Source: Antribacter soli
GTDB lineage: Bacteria; Actinomycetota; Actinomycetes; Actinomycetales; Cellulomonadaceae
NCBI RefSeq assembly: GCF_021568775.1
Contig: NZ_JAKGSG010000064.1
Coordinates: forward strand, 1-54,361
Reading direction: 5' to 3'
Length of the DNA: 54,361 nt
A program made the position numbers and the translations under genes. The notes below the pieces were generated by a model. That model ran no database searches. It was not told the origin of the DNA and saw only the letters and a program-made list of their open reading frames with translations. This document shows positions 6,941 to 15,107 of the stretch, piece after piece (the first letter of the stretch is position 1; each line of letters begins with the position of its first letter).

Positions 6941-7657
6941 TCAGGCCTCGAAGTCGTAGCGGACGACGAACTCGCCCGCGTCGAGCGTGATCTCACTGAC
7001 CTCGACGGCGGTGCCCGCGGCGTCGAAGGCGGTGCGGGTGACTGCCAGGACGGGCGTGCCGGGCTCGATGTACATCGCCCGGACCTCCTCGATCGTCGGC
7101 ATCCGGCCGACGACCTCCTCGCGGAACCGCACGGGCGCGTGCCCGATCTCGGCGAGCCGCGCGTGCGTTCCTCCGATCCCGGCGTCCTCCTCGGCGATCG
7201 GCGTGCCGGCGGCGATCGACGTCGGCACATAGGACGTCGCGAGGAGCAGCGGTTTGCGACCCCGCAGGTGGCGGCGCTCGCGCACGGTCACCGTCTCGCC
7301 GTCGGCCAGCCGGAGCGCCGCGCGCACTGCGTCGTCGGGGGCCACGTCGGACGCCACCGTCATGGTCTGGACGGTGAGCCCGGCGCCCGGCGTCTCCGCG
7401 GCGGGGACGCCGTCGGGCGCGGTGTGGGCGCCGCTGTCGCGCACCATGGGCTCGAACGCACGGACGAAGACGCCGGACCCGTGGCGGGTCACGGTCAGCC
7501 CTTCGTCCTTGAGCATCGCGAGCCCGTGGCGGGCGGTCATGCGCGCGACCCCGTAGGTCGACATCAGGGCCGCCTCGCTGGGAAGGCGGTCGCCCGGGTG
7601 GTACGTCCCGGAGCGGATTGCGGCTCGAAGGTCGGCGGCGATGCTGGCGGCGGTCAC
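6941..7657 (-). CDS. GntR/HutC-family regulator with UTRA domain
   Basis: About 238 residues. An N-terminal winged helix (DLRAAIRSGTYHPGDRLPSE then MTARHGLAMLKDEGL) is followed by a UTRA-like ligand-binding domain (FREEVVGRMPTIEEV, the GTPVLAVTRTAFDAAG strand). I chose GTG 7657 because an AGAGAGG sequence precedes it; GTG 7684 in the same frame would add nine residues. HutC/DasR-type members bind sites centred on TCTAGA, and TCTAGA occurs at 7667-7672 and 7737-7742 with a half-match at 7768, on both sides of the divergent promoter region. The gene is convergent with the NADK-like gene and divergent from the small gene at 7806. The inducer is unknown. Confidence 0.88.
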   Translation of the reverse strand: MTAASIAADLRAAIRSGTYHPGDRLPSEAALMSTYGVARMTARHGLAMLKDEGLTVTRHGSGVFVRAFEPMVRDSGAHTAPDGVPAAETPGAGLTVQTMTVASDVAPDDAVRAALRLADGETVTVRERRHLRGRKPLLLATSYVPTSIAAGTPIAEEDAGIGGTHARLAEIGHAPVRFREEVVGRMPTIEEVRAMYIEPGTPVLAVTRTAFDAAGTAVEVSEITLDAGEFVVRYDFEA

Positions 7658-7666
7658 TCTGCCCTC

Positions 7667-7773
7667 TCTAGACACGAATCCCACCTAACTAGGGACTGTG
7701 GCATATACGCAACTTTTGGCGTTGTCGGTTGCGAACTCTAGATGTCGCCCGCACGATGTCTATGCGGCTAGAG
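7667..7773. promoter_or_regulatory. Candidate GntR/HutC binding sites
   Basis: TCTAGA occurs at 7667-7672 and 7737-7742, and CTAGAG at 7768-7773. The pair CTCTAG (7736-7741) and CTAGAG (7768-7773) also forms an inverted repeat. They surround the start regions of the divergent regulator and the gene at 7806. TCTAGA is the core of DasR-like sites, so the assignment follows from family knowledge. Confidence 0.4.
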
Positions 7774-7805
7774 GAAGGTCCTCGGCGACAAGGGGGAGAC
7801 ATGGG

Positions 7806-8120
7806 ATGGCAGGCGGGGACGCCGTGACCAGCACGCTCGCGGACTCGGCGGGGGCGGCGTCGGCACTCCTGGAGGAGCTCGGCGACGAGCGCGTGAAGTG
7901 CGTGGAGGTGTACCGGGATCGCCTGCTCGTGCACCCGCTCCGGCTGCCGGACGGCGCGGCGCTCGCCGAGTCGCTGGGCCTGCCGCACTACCTCGACGTG
8001 CCGGGCACCACGCCTGGCTACTCGATGTGGCGTGGCGTCTGGAACGGCTGGGACGTCCACGTGTTCGGCGCCCTCCGCGGCGCTCCGGGCGCGGGGGTGG
8101 TGCGGCTCTGGCCGGTCTAG
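7806..8120 (+). CDS. Small hypothetical protein (104 aa)
   Basis: I do not recognise this family. The 104-residue product has no signal peptide or transmembrane segment. It is split into an alanine-rich N-terminus, a central LLVHPLRLPDGAALAESLGLPHY segment (given here as residues about 39-61), and a Trp-rich end (YSMWRGVWNGWDVHVFG). ATG 7806 follows the purine-rich AAGGGGGAGAC (7789-7799). Divergence from the HutC-type regulator and the TCTAGA sites in between suggest that regulator controls it. Confidence 0.55.
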   Translation: MAGGDAVTSTLADSAGAASALLEELGDERVKCVEVYRDRLLVHPLRLPDGAALAESLGLPHYLDVPGTTPGYSMWRGVWNGWDVHVFGALRGAPGAGVVRLWPV

Positions 8121-8224
8121 TCGTGGCGGGTGAGAAGCCGGGTGATTCCGCCTGACACGGACATCGGCGACACGCCTTGGAGGCACGCTGGTAGCAAGGA
8201 GTCCTTGGAGCCGGGCTCCGACGG

Positions 8225-8320
8225 CGAACGCCCCGGGTTCAGAGACCTGGCCTGGGCCTGGGGCGTTCGTGCTGGAGCGGGTCGTGGGAAGTCGAACCCG
8301 CACTGTCACGCTGCGGAAGG
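8225..8320. repeat. tRNA-Gly 3'-end relic with terminator-like hairpin (copy A)
   Basis: CGAACGCCCC (8225-8234) pairs with GGGGCGTTCG (8260-8269), then TGGAGCGGGTCGTGGG begins at 8273 and continues into GTCGAACCCGC. This matches the minus-strand 3' half of the intact tRNA-Gly at 15108-15181, which reads TGGAGCGGGTGACGGG then ATCGAACCCGC, also preceded by a hairpin. It cannot fold into a tRNA: the anticodon arm and 5' half are absent. Orientation is the same as the intact gene, as expected for an attachment-site duplication. The match is partial, so decay or coincidence remain possible. Confidence 0.5.
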
Positions 8321-8327
8321 TCGGATC

Positions 8328-8525
8328 ATGAGCAAAGAACCCGGCCCGACATGGGCCGACGCGTGCGCATTCGTCGCATTCGCTGACGTGTTCGTCCTCA
8401 TTGCCCTTGCGGAGGGGCTGCAGTACGCCCTGTGGACAACCTTGCTCGCCCCTCTACCCATCGCGCTCGTCGTGCACGACTACGTTGCGATGCGTCAGGG
8501 CACGAATCAGCATTCACGCAAGTAG
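8328..8525 (+). CDS. Small membrane protein (65 aa)
   Basis: The 65-residue product has two hydrophobic stretches: ACAFVAFADVFVLIALAEGL (about residues 12-31) and TLLAPLPIALVVHDYV (about 38-53). It ends in a basic tail. ATG 8328 is preceded by GGAAGGTC. There is no recognisable family. It lies just inside the tRNA-Gly relic at the left boundary of the accessory stretch, so it may belong to the island. Confidence 0.45.
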   Translation: MSKEPGPTWADACAFVAFADVFVLIALAEGLQYALWTTLLAPLPIALVVHDYVAMRQGTNQHSRK

Positions 8526-8558
8526 CCGGCACCCCGGGTTCCGCCTGACCCCGCTGAC

Positions 8559-10190
8559 TCAGGTCAGCCCGTGCCGGACCGCGTACATCGCGGCCGAGGT
8601 GCGTGAGCGGACATCGAGCTTGATCAGGATGTTGCTGACGTGCCGGTGAACGGTCCGCTCGCTCAGGAAGAGCTGAGCGGCGATCTCGGCGTTCGTCTCG
8701 CCCGTGGTGATCAACCGCAGCACCTCGATCTCCCGAGGGCTCAGCACGGCAAGGTGCGCGTTCTGAGCCGACATCAGCCCGCGGACCCGGGACGCGTCGG
8801 GCCGGGCGCCGAGCCGCTCGAACGTCGCCAGGGCCGCGCGGAACTCCATCAGCGCGCCTTCCTCGTCACCGAGTACCCGGCACCCCTCCCCGATCCCCAC
8901 GCCGATCTCGGCGGTCTCGTACGGGGCGGCGAGCTCACGCCATCGATCCGACGCCTCCCGCAGCAGGCGCAGCGCGTCGGCGGGTCGGTTCTCGCTCAGC
9001 CCGACAGCGCCACGAGCGGCATCCAGGACGGCCCGCATGGCGGTTGTCGGGTAGGTCTGAGCGATCTTTTCCAGCTCGGTGATGAAATCCTTGGCCTCGT
9101 CGATCCGACCAGCGGCGAGGCTGATCTCGACCGCCGCCGGGAGGAGCACGAGCCGGTCGCCCGCCAGCTGCCGCTCGGCCAGGACCCGCCGCAGGCCCGC
9201 GGCGGCGGCCTGGGCATTTCCCTGGCTGAGCCGGTAGAGCGCGAGTCCCGGCTGGGCCACGTGCCCGAAGGACGTCGCCCGCTCGAAGGCCTCCTCGACA
9301 CCCGGCCGCCCTTGCAGCCGACGCAGCTCGCCGAGCTCGTACCAGGCATGGCCGGCAACGAGCTGTCCGTCCACGGCCAGGTCACGGCAGGTCTGCTCGA
9401 GCTCGGCCTCGGCCCGGGACCAGTCCCCGCGCAGGCGCATCAGGATCGCACGATAGATCCGACAGTTGCCGAAGTAGGCGCCACCCAGCTGCGGCAGCGT
9501 GCCGAGCCATTGGTCGAGGGCGACCGACCACTCCGTTGCGCGCGCGATCTCCTGTACCTCGTAGCACGAGCCGATGGCGGCGCAGTACATGACGCTCGTC
9601 GTACACGGCGAGGTAGCCCGGGTCAGGATGCGGACCATCGCCTGATCGAGGAGCGCCAGCCCGTTCTCGAGCGATCCAAGCTTCAGAGTGGCACGGCCAC
9701 GCATCGTGGTGGCGATCGTGATCAGGTCGATGTCGCCGCGGCCGAGCCCCAGCTCCGTCGCCCGGTGCAGCAGACCCTCGGCGGTCGGGTAGTCACCCCT
9801 GCCGATGTACCCGTAGGCCCGCGGGATCAGGAGCCAGCCGTACTCGCCCGACCCCCGCTCTTCCGCCAGCGTCCGGGCCCGCTCGACCCAGCCGGCCGCG
9901 GTGGCGAACTCGCCTCGCGCAAAGATGTGAGCACTCCAGAGCCAGTACGTCGCACGGGTCGCCGCGTGGATCTCGCCGGCCTCAGCCCGGAGCTCGAAGC
10001 ATCGGGTCAGTACGGCGATCGCTTCGTCGATCCGCCCGACGACCTGGGCGGACTCGGCCCAGGACTCAAGGTCCTCGACAGCCAAGGGCGTGGCCCGGTC
10101 CGCGGACGCGTACTCCTCGCAGGCCCGGACCCACCGCGACGCGTGGTGATGCTCGCGAGCGGCACCAAGGTGGCGGACGTCGTCGTTCAT
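8559..10190 (-). CDS. LuxR-family regulator with TPR-like sensor region
   Basis: A 543-residue protein. The C-terminal 65 residues are a LuxR/GerE helix-turn-helix: LSPREIEVLRLITTGETN, then LFLSERTVHRHVSNILIKL, ending VRSRTSAAMYAVRHGL. The first 450 residues are helix-pair repeats of TPR type with alanine/leucine periodicity. There is no Walker A motif, so it is not an AAA/LAL-type MalT protein but the smaller TPR-LuxR form. The ATG at 10190 faces the ABM-like gene at 10355 across a 164-base gap containing a TGGGTA-N4-TACCCA palindrome. It probably activates that neighbour; the signal is unknown. Confidence 0.85.
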   Translation of the reverse strand: MNDDVRHLGAAREHHHASRWVRACEEYASADRATPLAVEDLESWAESAQVVGRIDEAIAVLTRCFELRAEAGEIHAATRATYWLWSAHIFARGEFATAAGWVERARTLAEERGSGEYGWLLIPRAYGYIGRGDYPTAEGLLHRATELGLGRGDIDLITIATTMRGRATLKLGSLENGLALLDQAMVRILTRATSPCTTSVMYCAAIGSCYEVQEIARATEWSVALDQWLGTLPQLGGAYFGNCRIYRAILMRLRGDWSRAEAELEQTCRDLAVDGQLVAGHAWYELGELRRLQGRPGVEEAFERATSFGHVAQPGLALYRLSQGNAQAAAAGLRRVLAERQLAGDRLVLLPAAVEISLAAGRIDEAKDFITELEKIAQTYPTTAMRAVLDAARGAVGLSENRPADALRLLREASDRWRELAAPYETAEIGVGIGEGCRVLGDEEGALMEFRAALATFERLGARPDASRVRGLMSAQNAHLAVLSPREIEVLRLITTGETNAEIAAQLFLSERTVHRHVSNILIKLDVRSRTSAAMYAVRHGLT

Positions 10191-10228
10191 CGCACTCTCC
10201 CGCTGCCGATTCTCCCAGCCCGTGGCAG

Positions 10229-10244
10229 TGGGTAGGAATACCCA
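10229..10244. promoter_or_regulatory. Palindrome between LuxR and ABM-like genes
   Basis: TGGGTA-GGAA-TACCCA is a perfect 6-4-6 inverted repeat in the divergent intergenic region. LuxR-type proteins bind similar dyads, so it is a reasonable operator candidate; binding is inferred. Confidence 0.45.
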
Positions 10245-10354
10245 GCGCGGCCGCCCGAGGATGGCCCGCTGTGCGGAAGCGACGCCACCGGGACGGCGCG
10301 GATCGTCGACCTCAAGCCCCGAACCCAGCGGGGCACCGAACCCGGGAGGACGCC

Positions 10355-10756
10355 ATGACCGCTCCGTTCATCTTCATCGGCACCCACAAGATCAAGCCTG
10401 GCAAGCGGGAGGAGTTCAAGAAGTACTTCGAGCGGTTCAGCTCGGACGTCGTAGAGCCCCAGGAGCCGCGACTGCACTCCTTCTATGGTTACGCGGCGCC
10501 GGACTCCGACTACGTCACGGTCGTGCAGGTGCACCCCGACGCCGACTCGATGGCGACACACATGAAGGTGGGGATGGAGCACTTCGCCTCCGCCTACGCC
10601 GAGTACCTCGAACCGGAAAGCGCCCTGCAGATCTACGGAAACCTCACCGAGGACCTGATCCGAACGATTTCTGCCGCCGCACAGACCGATGGTGGCGGCT
10701 CGAGCGTGACGATCCGGGAACCGTTCACGGGATTTGACCGGCTGCCCCGCTCGTGA
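10355..10756 (+). CDS. ABM-like (dimeric alpha-beta barrel) protein
   Basis: A 133-residue protein beginning with FIFIGTHKIKPGKREEFKKY, the beta-strand plus helix that opens antibiotic-biosynthesis-monooxygenase and related ferredoxin-like folds, followed by two further strand-helix units (HSFYGYAAPDSDYVTVVQVH and a methionine/histidine-rich helix). The function is unknown; such proteins include quinol monooxygenases and purely structural enzymes. ATG 10355 has a strong ribosome site (GGGAGGA, about 10344-10350). It is divergent from the LuxR regulator, which likely controls it. Confidence 0.55.
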   Translation: MTAPFIFIGTHKIKPGKREEFKKYFERFSSDVVEPQEPRLHSFYGYAAPDSDYVTVVQVHPDADSMATHMKVGMEHFASAYAEYLEPESALQIYGNLTEDLIRTISAAAQTDGGGSSVTIREPFTGFDRLPRS

Positions 10757-10901
10757 GTACCGGGCACACGGTCGCCGCTCGGTCGGTGGGAGGCAGGTGC
10801 GGGGCACGAGATCCCGTGCCCTGCTTCCTACCGGTCGCGCCCCTGACCCGATCGGTGTGAAGGTCGAGGGGTCACGCCGAACTGGCCAAGGGGGATATCC
10901 G

Positions 10902-12662
10902 ATGAGGGGACTGCGTGTGTGGTTGCTGAACCGGTGTGGGAATGCTGCGGTTCAGTGTGCTGGGCTGTTCGCTCTTTCGGGTGTGCTTGCGCTGACGGCC
11001 ATTCCGACCAGCCCTGAACGGGCAGCTTTGCTCATGGTGGTCGCCGTGGCAGATCTGGTCACGGCGGGCCTGACTCTCGCGTGTCCGTGGGCATCATGGC
11101 CGGCCGGCCGGACGGCGGTCCTGGCGTGGCCGGCATTCACGTTGATCGGTCTGTCCACGTGGGCGTTCGGCGGGTTCGCGGCGGGCACAGGGCCGTTCTT
11201 CGTGCTGTTCTTCGCCTGGCTGGGCCTGCATCACGAGCCGAAGGTGATCCTGCGGTGCGCACCCCTGGCGGCCGTGGCCTACGCGGTCCCCCTGGCGGTC
11301 TCAGGCGCGGATGCGCGCCTTGTCGGCACCACGGTGATCCTGATGCCGATCGCGGTCGGTGTCGGGCTGATCATCTCGGCCCGGGTGCGCGCCCTGGCCC
11401 AGGCCCAGGAGCTGCTGGCCTTCCAAGCGACCCACGACCCGTTGACCGACCTGCCGAACCGGGCCCTGGCGATGCGAACACTTCACGCGGCCCTGAGCCG
11501 TGCACAGCGCACCGGCGACCTGATCGCCGTGATGTTCATCGACCTCGACGGGTTCAAGACCGTCAACGACACCCACGGCCACCAGGCCGGGGACGCGGTC
11601 CTGCGCACGGTGGCGGACCGGCTCCGAGCCAACAGCCGTGCCGGAGACGCCGCCGCCCGGCTCGGCGGCGACGAGTTCGTCGTCGTTCTCGAACCCGTGG
11701 ACCGCGAGGCCTCGGCCGTAGCCGCTGCCCAACGGATCATCCGCGCGGTCTCCCGACCAATTCCTGTCGGGGACAGCAACGAGGTCCGCGTCGGCGCCAG
11801 CGTGGGGCTCACCTTCAACCTGGACGCGGCCACCGATGCCGACGCCGTCCTGAACGAGGCCGACCAGGCCGCCTACCGCGCCAAGAACAGCGGCCGCGGC
11901 CGCGTCGTCGTATTCAGCAGCACAGAAGGGGACCTCGCCGAACCGGTGCGGGTCCCTGCCTCTACCAGAGAGAGGAATGCCACGGAGAGGGGAGGGGGCA
12001 ACGACGACCGAGCGACGCGACGCCCCGCATCGACGCGGGTGGAGCCTGCCGACCTGTTCGACGTGGGCATGCAGGCCCCGCCAGTCGGCACGGTGGAGGT
12101 CTACCTGCCCGCGCCGCTGAGCCTGTCCTTCGCCAACGAAGCGATGGCGAGCTCCTCGAACCCTCGCGGCGGGGCCCATCTCGAGCAGCTGACCAACCTC
12201 TACGTCGACGCCGTCGACGCCGCGGTCAGGTGGCTGCAGCGCGAGGCCGGCCACGTGGAGGTGGCGGACGGGGTCACCCACCCGGCGCAGCTGTCGATCA
12301 CGCGGGTTGCGCACACACGGATCCCCGGGCGCAACTTCTCCCAGCTGCACGCGCACCTGTACGTCGGTCCGGTCGGGACCTCACTCGAGGACGGGCAGAC
12401 GTATCCCGTGAACCGCTCCCGCCTCGATGGAGCCCTGGAGTCGCTGTACGCGGAGCACCGCAGCACCCTGGAGCGCACCACGGCCGCCCTGGGCTTCAGG
12501 TGGGGCCCGGTACCGAACCACCACCCGACGCACCACGAGATCATCGTCCCGCCGTTCGCGGAGCATCTGAGTGACGACCTGCGGGCCGACTGTCCGCCGG
12601 TCTACACCGGCGTGAAGCGGCTCTACGCAGACGCCCAGGCTCGCCGGCTCGACGTGGAGTGA
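10902..12662 (+). CDS. Membrane diguanylate cyclase fused to a MobF/TrwC relaxase-like domain
   Basis: A 586-residue protein with three parts. Residues 1-165 hold about five or six hydrophobic helices. Residues about 175-345 are a GGDEF domain with DPLTDLPNRA, FIDLDGFKTVND and an intact GGDEF at 255-259, so cyclic-di-GMP synthesis is likely. After a polar linker (about 350-400), residues 400-560 resemble a TrwC/TraI relaxase core: PLSLSFANEA, DAVDAAVRWLQREAG, then a histidine triad H471...H483-A-H485, followed by a DGQTYPV strand and a helix ending LGFRWGP. TrwC has H-x10-H-x-H; here the first gap is one residue longer. The catalytic tyrosine region and a helicase are missing, so conjugative nicking is not implied. 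ATG 10902 is preceded by AAGGGGG. No EAL domain is present. Confidence 0.75.
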   Translation: MRGLRVWLLNRCGNAAVQCAGLFALSGVLALTAIPTSPERAALLMVVAVADLVTAGLTLACPWASWPAGRTAVLAWPAFTLIGLSTWAFGGFAAGTGPFFVLFFAWLGLHHEPKVILRCAPLAAVAYAVPLAVSGADARLVGTTVILMPIAVGVGLIISARVRALAQAQELLAFQATHDPLTDLPNRALAMRTLHAALSRAQRTGDLIAVMFIDLDGFKTVNDTHGHQAGDAVLRTVADRLRANSRAGDAAARLGGDEFVVVLEPVDREASAVAAAQRIIRAVSRPIPVGDSNEVRVGASVGLTFNLDAATDADAVLNEADQAAYRAKNSGRGRVVVFSSTEGDLAEPVRVPASTRERNATERGGGNDDRATRRPASTRVEPADLFDVGMQAPPVGTVEVYLPAPLSLSFANEAMASSSNPRGGAHLEQLTNLYVDAVDAAVRWLQREAGHVEVADGVTHPAQLSITRVAHTRIPGRNFSQLHAHLYVGPVGTSLEDGQTYPVNRSRLDGALESLYAEHRSTLERTTAALGFRWGPVPNHHPTHHEIIVPPFAEHLSDDLRADCPPVYTGVKRLYADAQARRLDVE

Positions 12663-12801
12663 CCCCACGGGGCGGGCTGACCTCCCGCACGCCGCGGGCC
12701 GGCCACGGAGCTGGATGAGACGCGTTTGTCGGCGCCTTAGCTGTGCTCCATGCTGTGCGCGCCGGCGGGAGCGGTTCCGGCTGAGCACCAAGGAGAGAAA
12801 C

Positions 12802-13449
12802 GTGTCCACCCTCAAGAGAGCTCTGGCAGCCGTCGCAACGGTCGCACTCACCGGGTCCCTGACCGTCGCCGCGGCGACGCCCGCTGCGGCCGTGTGGTAC
12901 GAGGACGGAGTCTTCGCACTCCGCTACACCGACGAGCTGTGGCAGGTCGACATCGCTACGGACAGCGCCTACCCGCTGACCTACACCGACTGGGAGGCGC
13001 TGGGCTTCCCTGCCCCGAAGCCGGCCCGCACCGACTACGTCAAGTACCCGTGGTCGCCAACGGTGTACGCGGTGACAATCTTCGGTGACGAGCGAGAGGA
13101 GTGGCACTGGGAGAGCATCACGTACGAGCAGTGGGCGCGGGCAGGCTTCCCGGCTCCGCGTAACGCAGGTTGGATCGAGGGCTCGTACTACTACCAGTGG
13201 GCCACGTCCGACGAACTCTTCGTGGTTGCCCCCGACGAGACCATCCACAAGCTGACCTTCGCTGAGTGGGCAGCCAGCGGGTTCGAGCAGCCGGAGCGGT
13301 ACGAGAACGAGGGCTTCATCAACTTCCCCCTCGAGCCGCGGCACATCCTCTACTCCTCGAACCTCGACGCTAGGTCGATCGATTACCTCACGTACTCGGA
13401 GTGGGAGGCATTCGGTTTCCCGACGCCGCGTCTCGCCACCGACTGGTGA
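12802..13449 (+). CDS. Secreted protein with four internal repeats
   Basis: A 215-residue protein with a Sec signal peptide: a basic start, a hydrophobic core (AVATVALTGSLTVAAA) and probable cleavage after AAA before VWYEDG. The mature chain contains four diverged repeats of about 45-50 residues, each ending in a Y/F-x-E/D/Q-W-x3-G-F motif: YTDWEALGFPAP, YEQWARAGFPAP, FAEWAASGFEQP and YSEWEAFGFPTP. It is rich in Trp and Tyr, which suggests an extracellular beta-type repeat fold or a surface-binding role. I do not know its function. GTG 12802 follows AGGAGAG. It lies in the accessory stretch. Confidence 0.7.
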   Translation: MSTLKRALAAVATVALTGSLTVAAATPAAAVWYEDGVFALRYTDELWQVDIATDSAYPLTYTDWEALGFPAPKPARTDYVKYPWSPTVYAVTIFGDEREEWHWESITYEQWARAGFPAPRNAGWIEGSYYYQWATSDELFVVAPDETIHKLTFAEWAASGFEQPERYENEGFINFPLEPRHILYSSNLDARSIDYLTYSEWEAFGFPTPRLATDW

Positions 13450-13581
13450 CATCCACATGACCTCGCCCGGTGAGCTCGGGACAGGGCGCGGTCACGATCG
13501 ACTCCGGATAGGCCCGTCGCGACCGGGCAGGTGATCTACGGCATCTTGTGGCAGCCACGGACGGACGCCCCCGGGAAACGA

Positions 13582-13650
13582 CTCCGCCCCAGTTCAGGAA
13601 GTAGCCTCTGACCTGGGGCGGAGCCCTGTGGAACGGGTGACGGCAACGAG
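13582..13650. repeat. tRNA-Gly terminator and 3'-end repeat (copy B)
   Basis: The hairpin arms 13582-13597 and 13608-13623 (16 bp, one mismatch), followed by CCCTGTGGAACGGGTGACGG, are nearly identical to 15061-15129, where the same hairpin is followed by the intact tRNA-Gly 3' end. Only a few bases differ over about 65. The repeat has the same orientation, and the copies are 1479 bp apart, flanking the DUF6584-like and lipoprotein genes. It reads as an attachment-site or duplication boundary. Confidence 0.75.
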
Positions 13651-13663
13651 CGTCGGCGTCCTT

Positions 13664-14167
13664 CTAGAAGACCCACCTGAACACTGTCACCGCGCCGACA
13701 ATCACCAGGAAGAGAAGGACGAGGCCGGCGAGCAGGCACCCGACGGCAAAGGCGTCGTCCCACCAGGGTCCTCCGACATCACGTCCGCGAGCCGACCAGT
13801 CGAGCTTCCTGCCAGCGGCGGCTTCCGCCCGTGCACGGACGTCGAGCAGCCGCTGTCGCGCCAGCTCGGTCGTCGCATCCTCCTCGGAGCCACTCCAGCG
13901 CAGTCCCCGCATGATCCGGACCGGGTCGCGGCCGCAGGCGCGTTCAAATGCGGCCGCCTCACCAGGGTCGCGCTGCTCGCTGAGATATGACCAGCGCCCC
14001 GCCTCCACGCGATCACCCTCGAGACGGCAGACGTCCGCCAGTCGCTCACGCGCGTCGAGTCGGTGCGGCAGGCTCTGGACGAGGCTCTGCAAACGGGTGC
14101 GCGCCATCGTGATGTCACCCTTGTGGAGGTCATCTTCGACTCTTGCCAAAGTTCTCTCCACGGTCAC
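13664..14167 (-). CDS. DUF6584-like protein with C-terminal membrane helix
   Basis: About 167 residues. The region VERTLARVEDDLHKGDITMARTRL..., with AGRWSYLSEQRDP and AAFERACG, matches my recollection of the actinobacterial DUF6584 family, which starts almost exactly at the GTG I chose (14167). Upstream in-frame starts (GTG 14176, TTG 14191) would add three or eight residues. The C-terminus holds a single strong transmembrane helix (FAVGCLLAGLVLLFLVIVGA) and ends RWVF, so it is a tail-anchored membrane protein. The function is unknown. The 3' end abuts repeat copy B. Confidence 0.65.
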   Translation of the reverse strand: MTVERTLARVEDDLHKGDITMARTRLQSLVQSLPHRLDARERLADVCRLEGDRVEAGRWSYLSEQRDPGEAAAFERACGRDPVRIMRGLRWSGSEEDATTELARQRLLDVRARAEAAAGRKLDWSARGRDVGGPWWDDAFAVGCLLAGLVLLFLVIVGAVTVFRWVF

Positions 14168-14357
14168 GGGCGTCACTCTAGTGTCTGCCAATGGCTGGAG
14201 TCAGCCCGCCTCCGAGCGGCCGAGCGCTTCGTCCTGCCCGGCGGCCGGAGGTATGAGCAGAAGTGGGATGGCTTTCTTCACTGAACTCGTCAAGTCATCC
14301 ATTGGGGCCGGCCTGTCCGGCGCGAGTTAGGTGGTCGTGCGCTTTACGATCGCAAGC

Positions 14358-14843
14358 ATGATGTTGCGAAGAGCCGCCTTTGTGACCGCTGTAGCCGCAG
14401 GCTGCGGCCTGGGACTGTCGGCGTGCACCGCACCCTCGTCGCACGGAACCCTGGGGATTCTCCGGGCGGACGACGGCGGCCTGCACGCCATCGTGCAGAT
14501 GTGCTCCTTCCACATCAATGGCGTCACCGTGCGTGACGTCGACGGTCCAGACGAGTACTTCAACCGAGTCACGCTCGACAACGCCGTCACGGATCTCGAC
14601 CGCGTGCCGCTGCCCCTCGACCTCGAAGAAACCAGTGCGGCCAGCCAGGCCAGCTATGAAGTTTTCGCCTGGTCGGAGGACAGCTCGGCGAATGTCGAGG
14701 GGCTGCAGTTCACCGCCGCCGACCTCGAGACGCTCGAGGTGGGTGAGGTTCTCACCGGGGTCTTCCGCGACGAAGCCTGGATCCTCGACAGGCAGCCCGA
14801 GGACGAGTTCGTCGATCTCGTCAAGGAGTCCTGCGCCGAGTAG
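14358..14843 (+). CDS. Lipoprotein of unknown function
   Basis: A 161-residue protein with a lipoprotein signal: basic start MMLRRAAF, hydrophobic core and lipobox LSAC (cysteine at about residue 23). The mature part is acidic with no recognised domain. The ATG at 14358 lies seven bases after TACGAT (14345-14350), so the transcript is probably leaderless; the in-frame GTG at 14331 lies upstream of that box. It sits between repeat copies B and C. Confidence 0.65.
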   Translation: MMLRRAAFVTAVAAGCGLGLSACTAPSSHGTLGILRADDGGLHAIVQMCSFHINGVTVRDVDGPDEYFNRVTLDNAVTDLDRVPLPLDLEETSAASQASYEVFAWSEDSSANVEGLQFTAADLETLEVGEVLTGVFRDEAWILDRQPEDEFVDLVKESCAE

Positions 14844-15060
14844 GTAAGAGTTCGAGGAGATCCAGCGGCGCGGCGGAGGTCCCGTCCGGTCGTTCCACCC
14901 ACGGCAGGTGCCCTGCGCCCGGCCATCGCCGCTGCCGCGCTCCGGGAACGAACACCTGGGAACGTGATCCAGGTTGCGTCCGAGCCGTCCGAGGGCTGAC
15001 ATCCGCTCCCGATTGGGGCCGCTTTGGGGCCGGGCACTCACAGAGGGGCCCTGGATAAAA

Positions 15061-15102
15061 CTCCGCCCCAGGTCAGGAAACATCCTCTGACCTGGGGCGG
15101 AG
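15061..15102 (-). terminator. Terminator of tRNA-Gly (repeat copy C)
   Basis: Perfect 16-bp inverted repeat (arms 15061-15076 and 15087-15102, loop of ten bases) immediately downstream of the 3' end of the minus-strand tRNA-Gly. Copies of the hairpin plus tRNA 3' end also occur at 13582-13650 and, weakly, at 8225-8320. Confidence 0.75.
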
Positions 15103-15107
15103 CCCTG

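Noticed and set aside
10902-12662. Complete MobF relaxase with conjugative function
   Set aside because: Only the histidine-triad part is present; the N-terminal catalytic tyrosines and the helicase are missing, and no other conjugation genes occur nearby.
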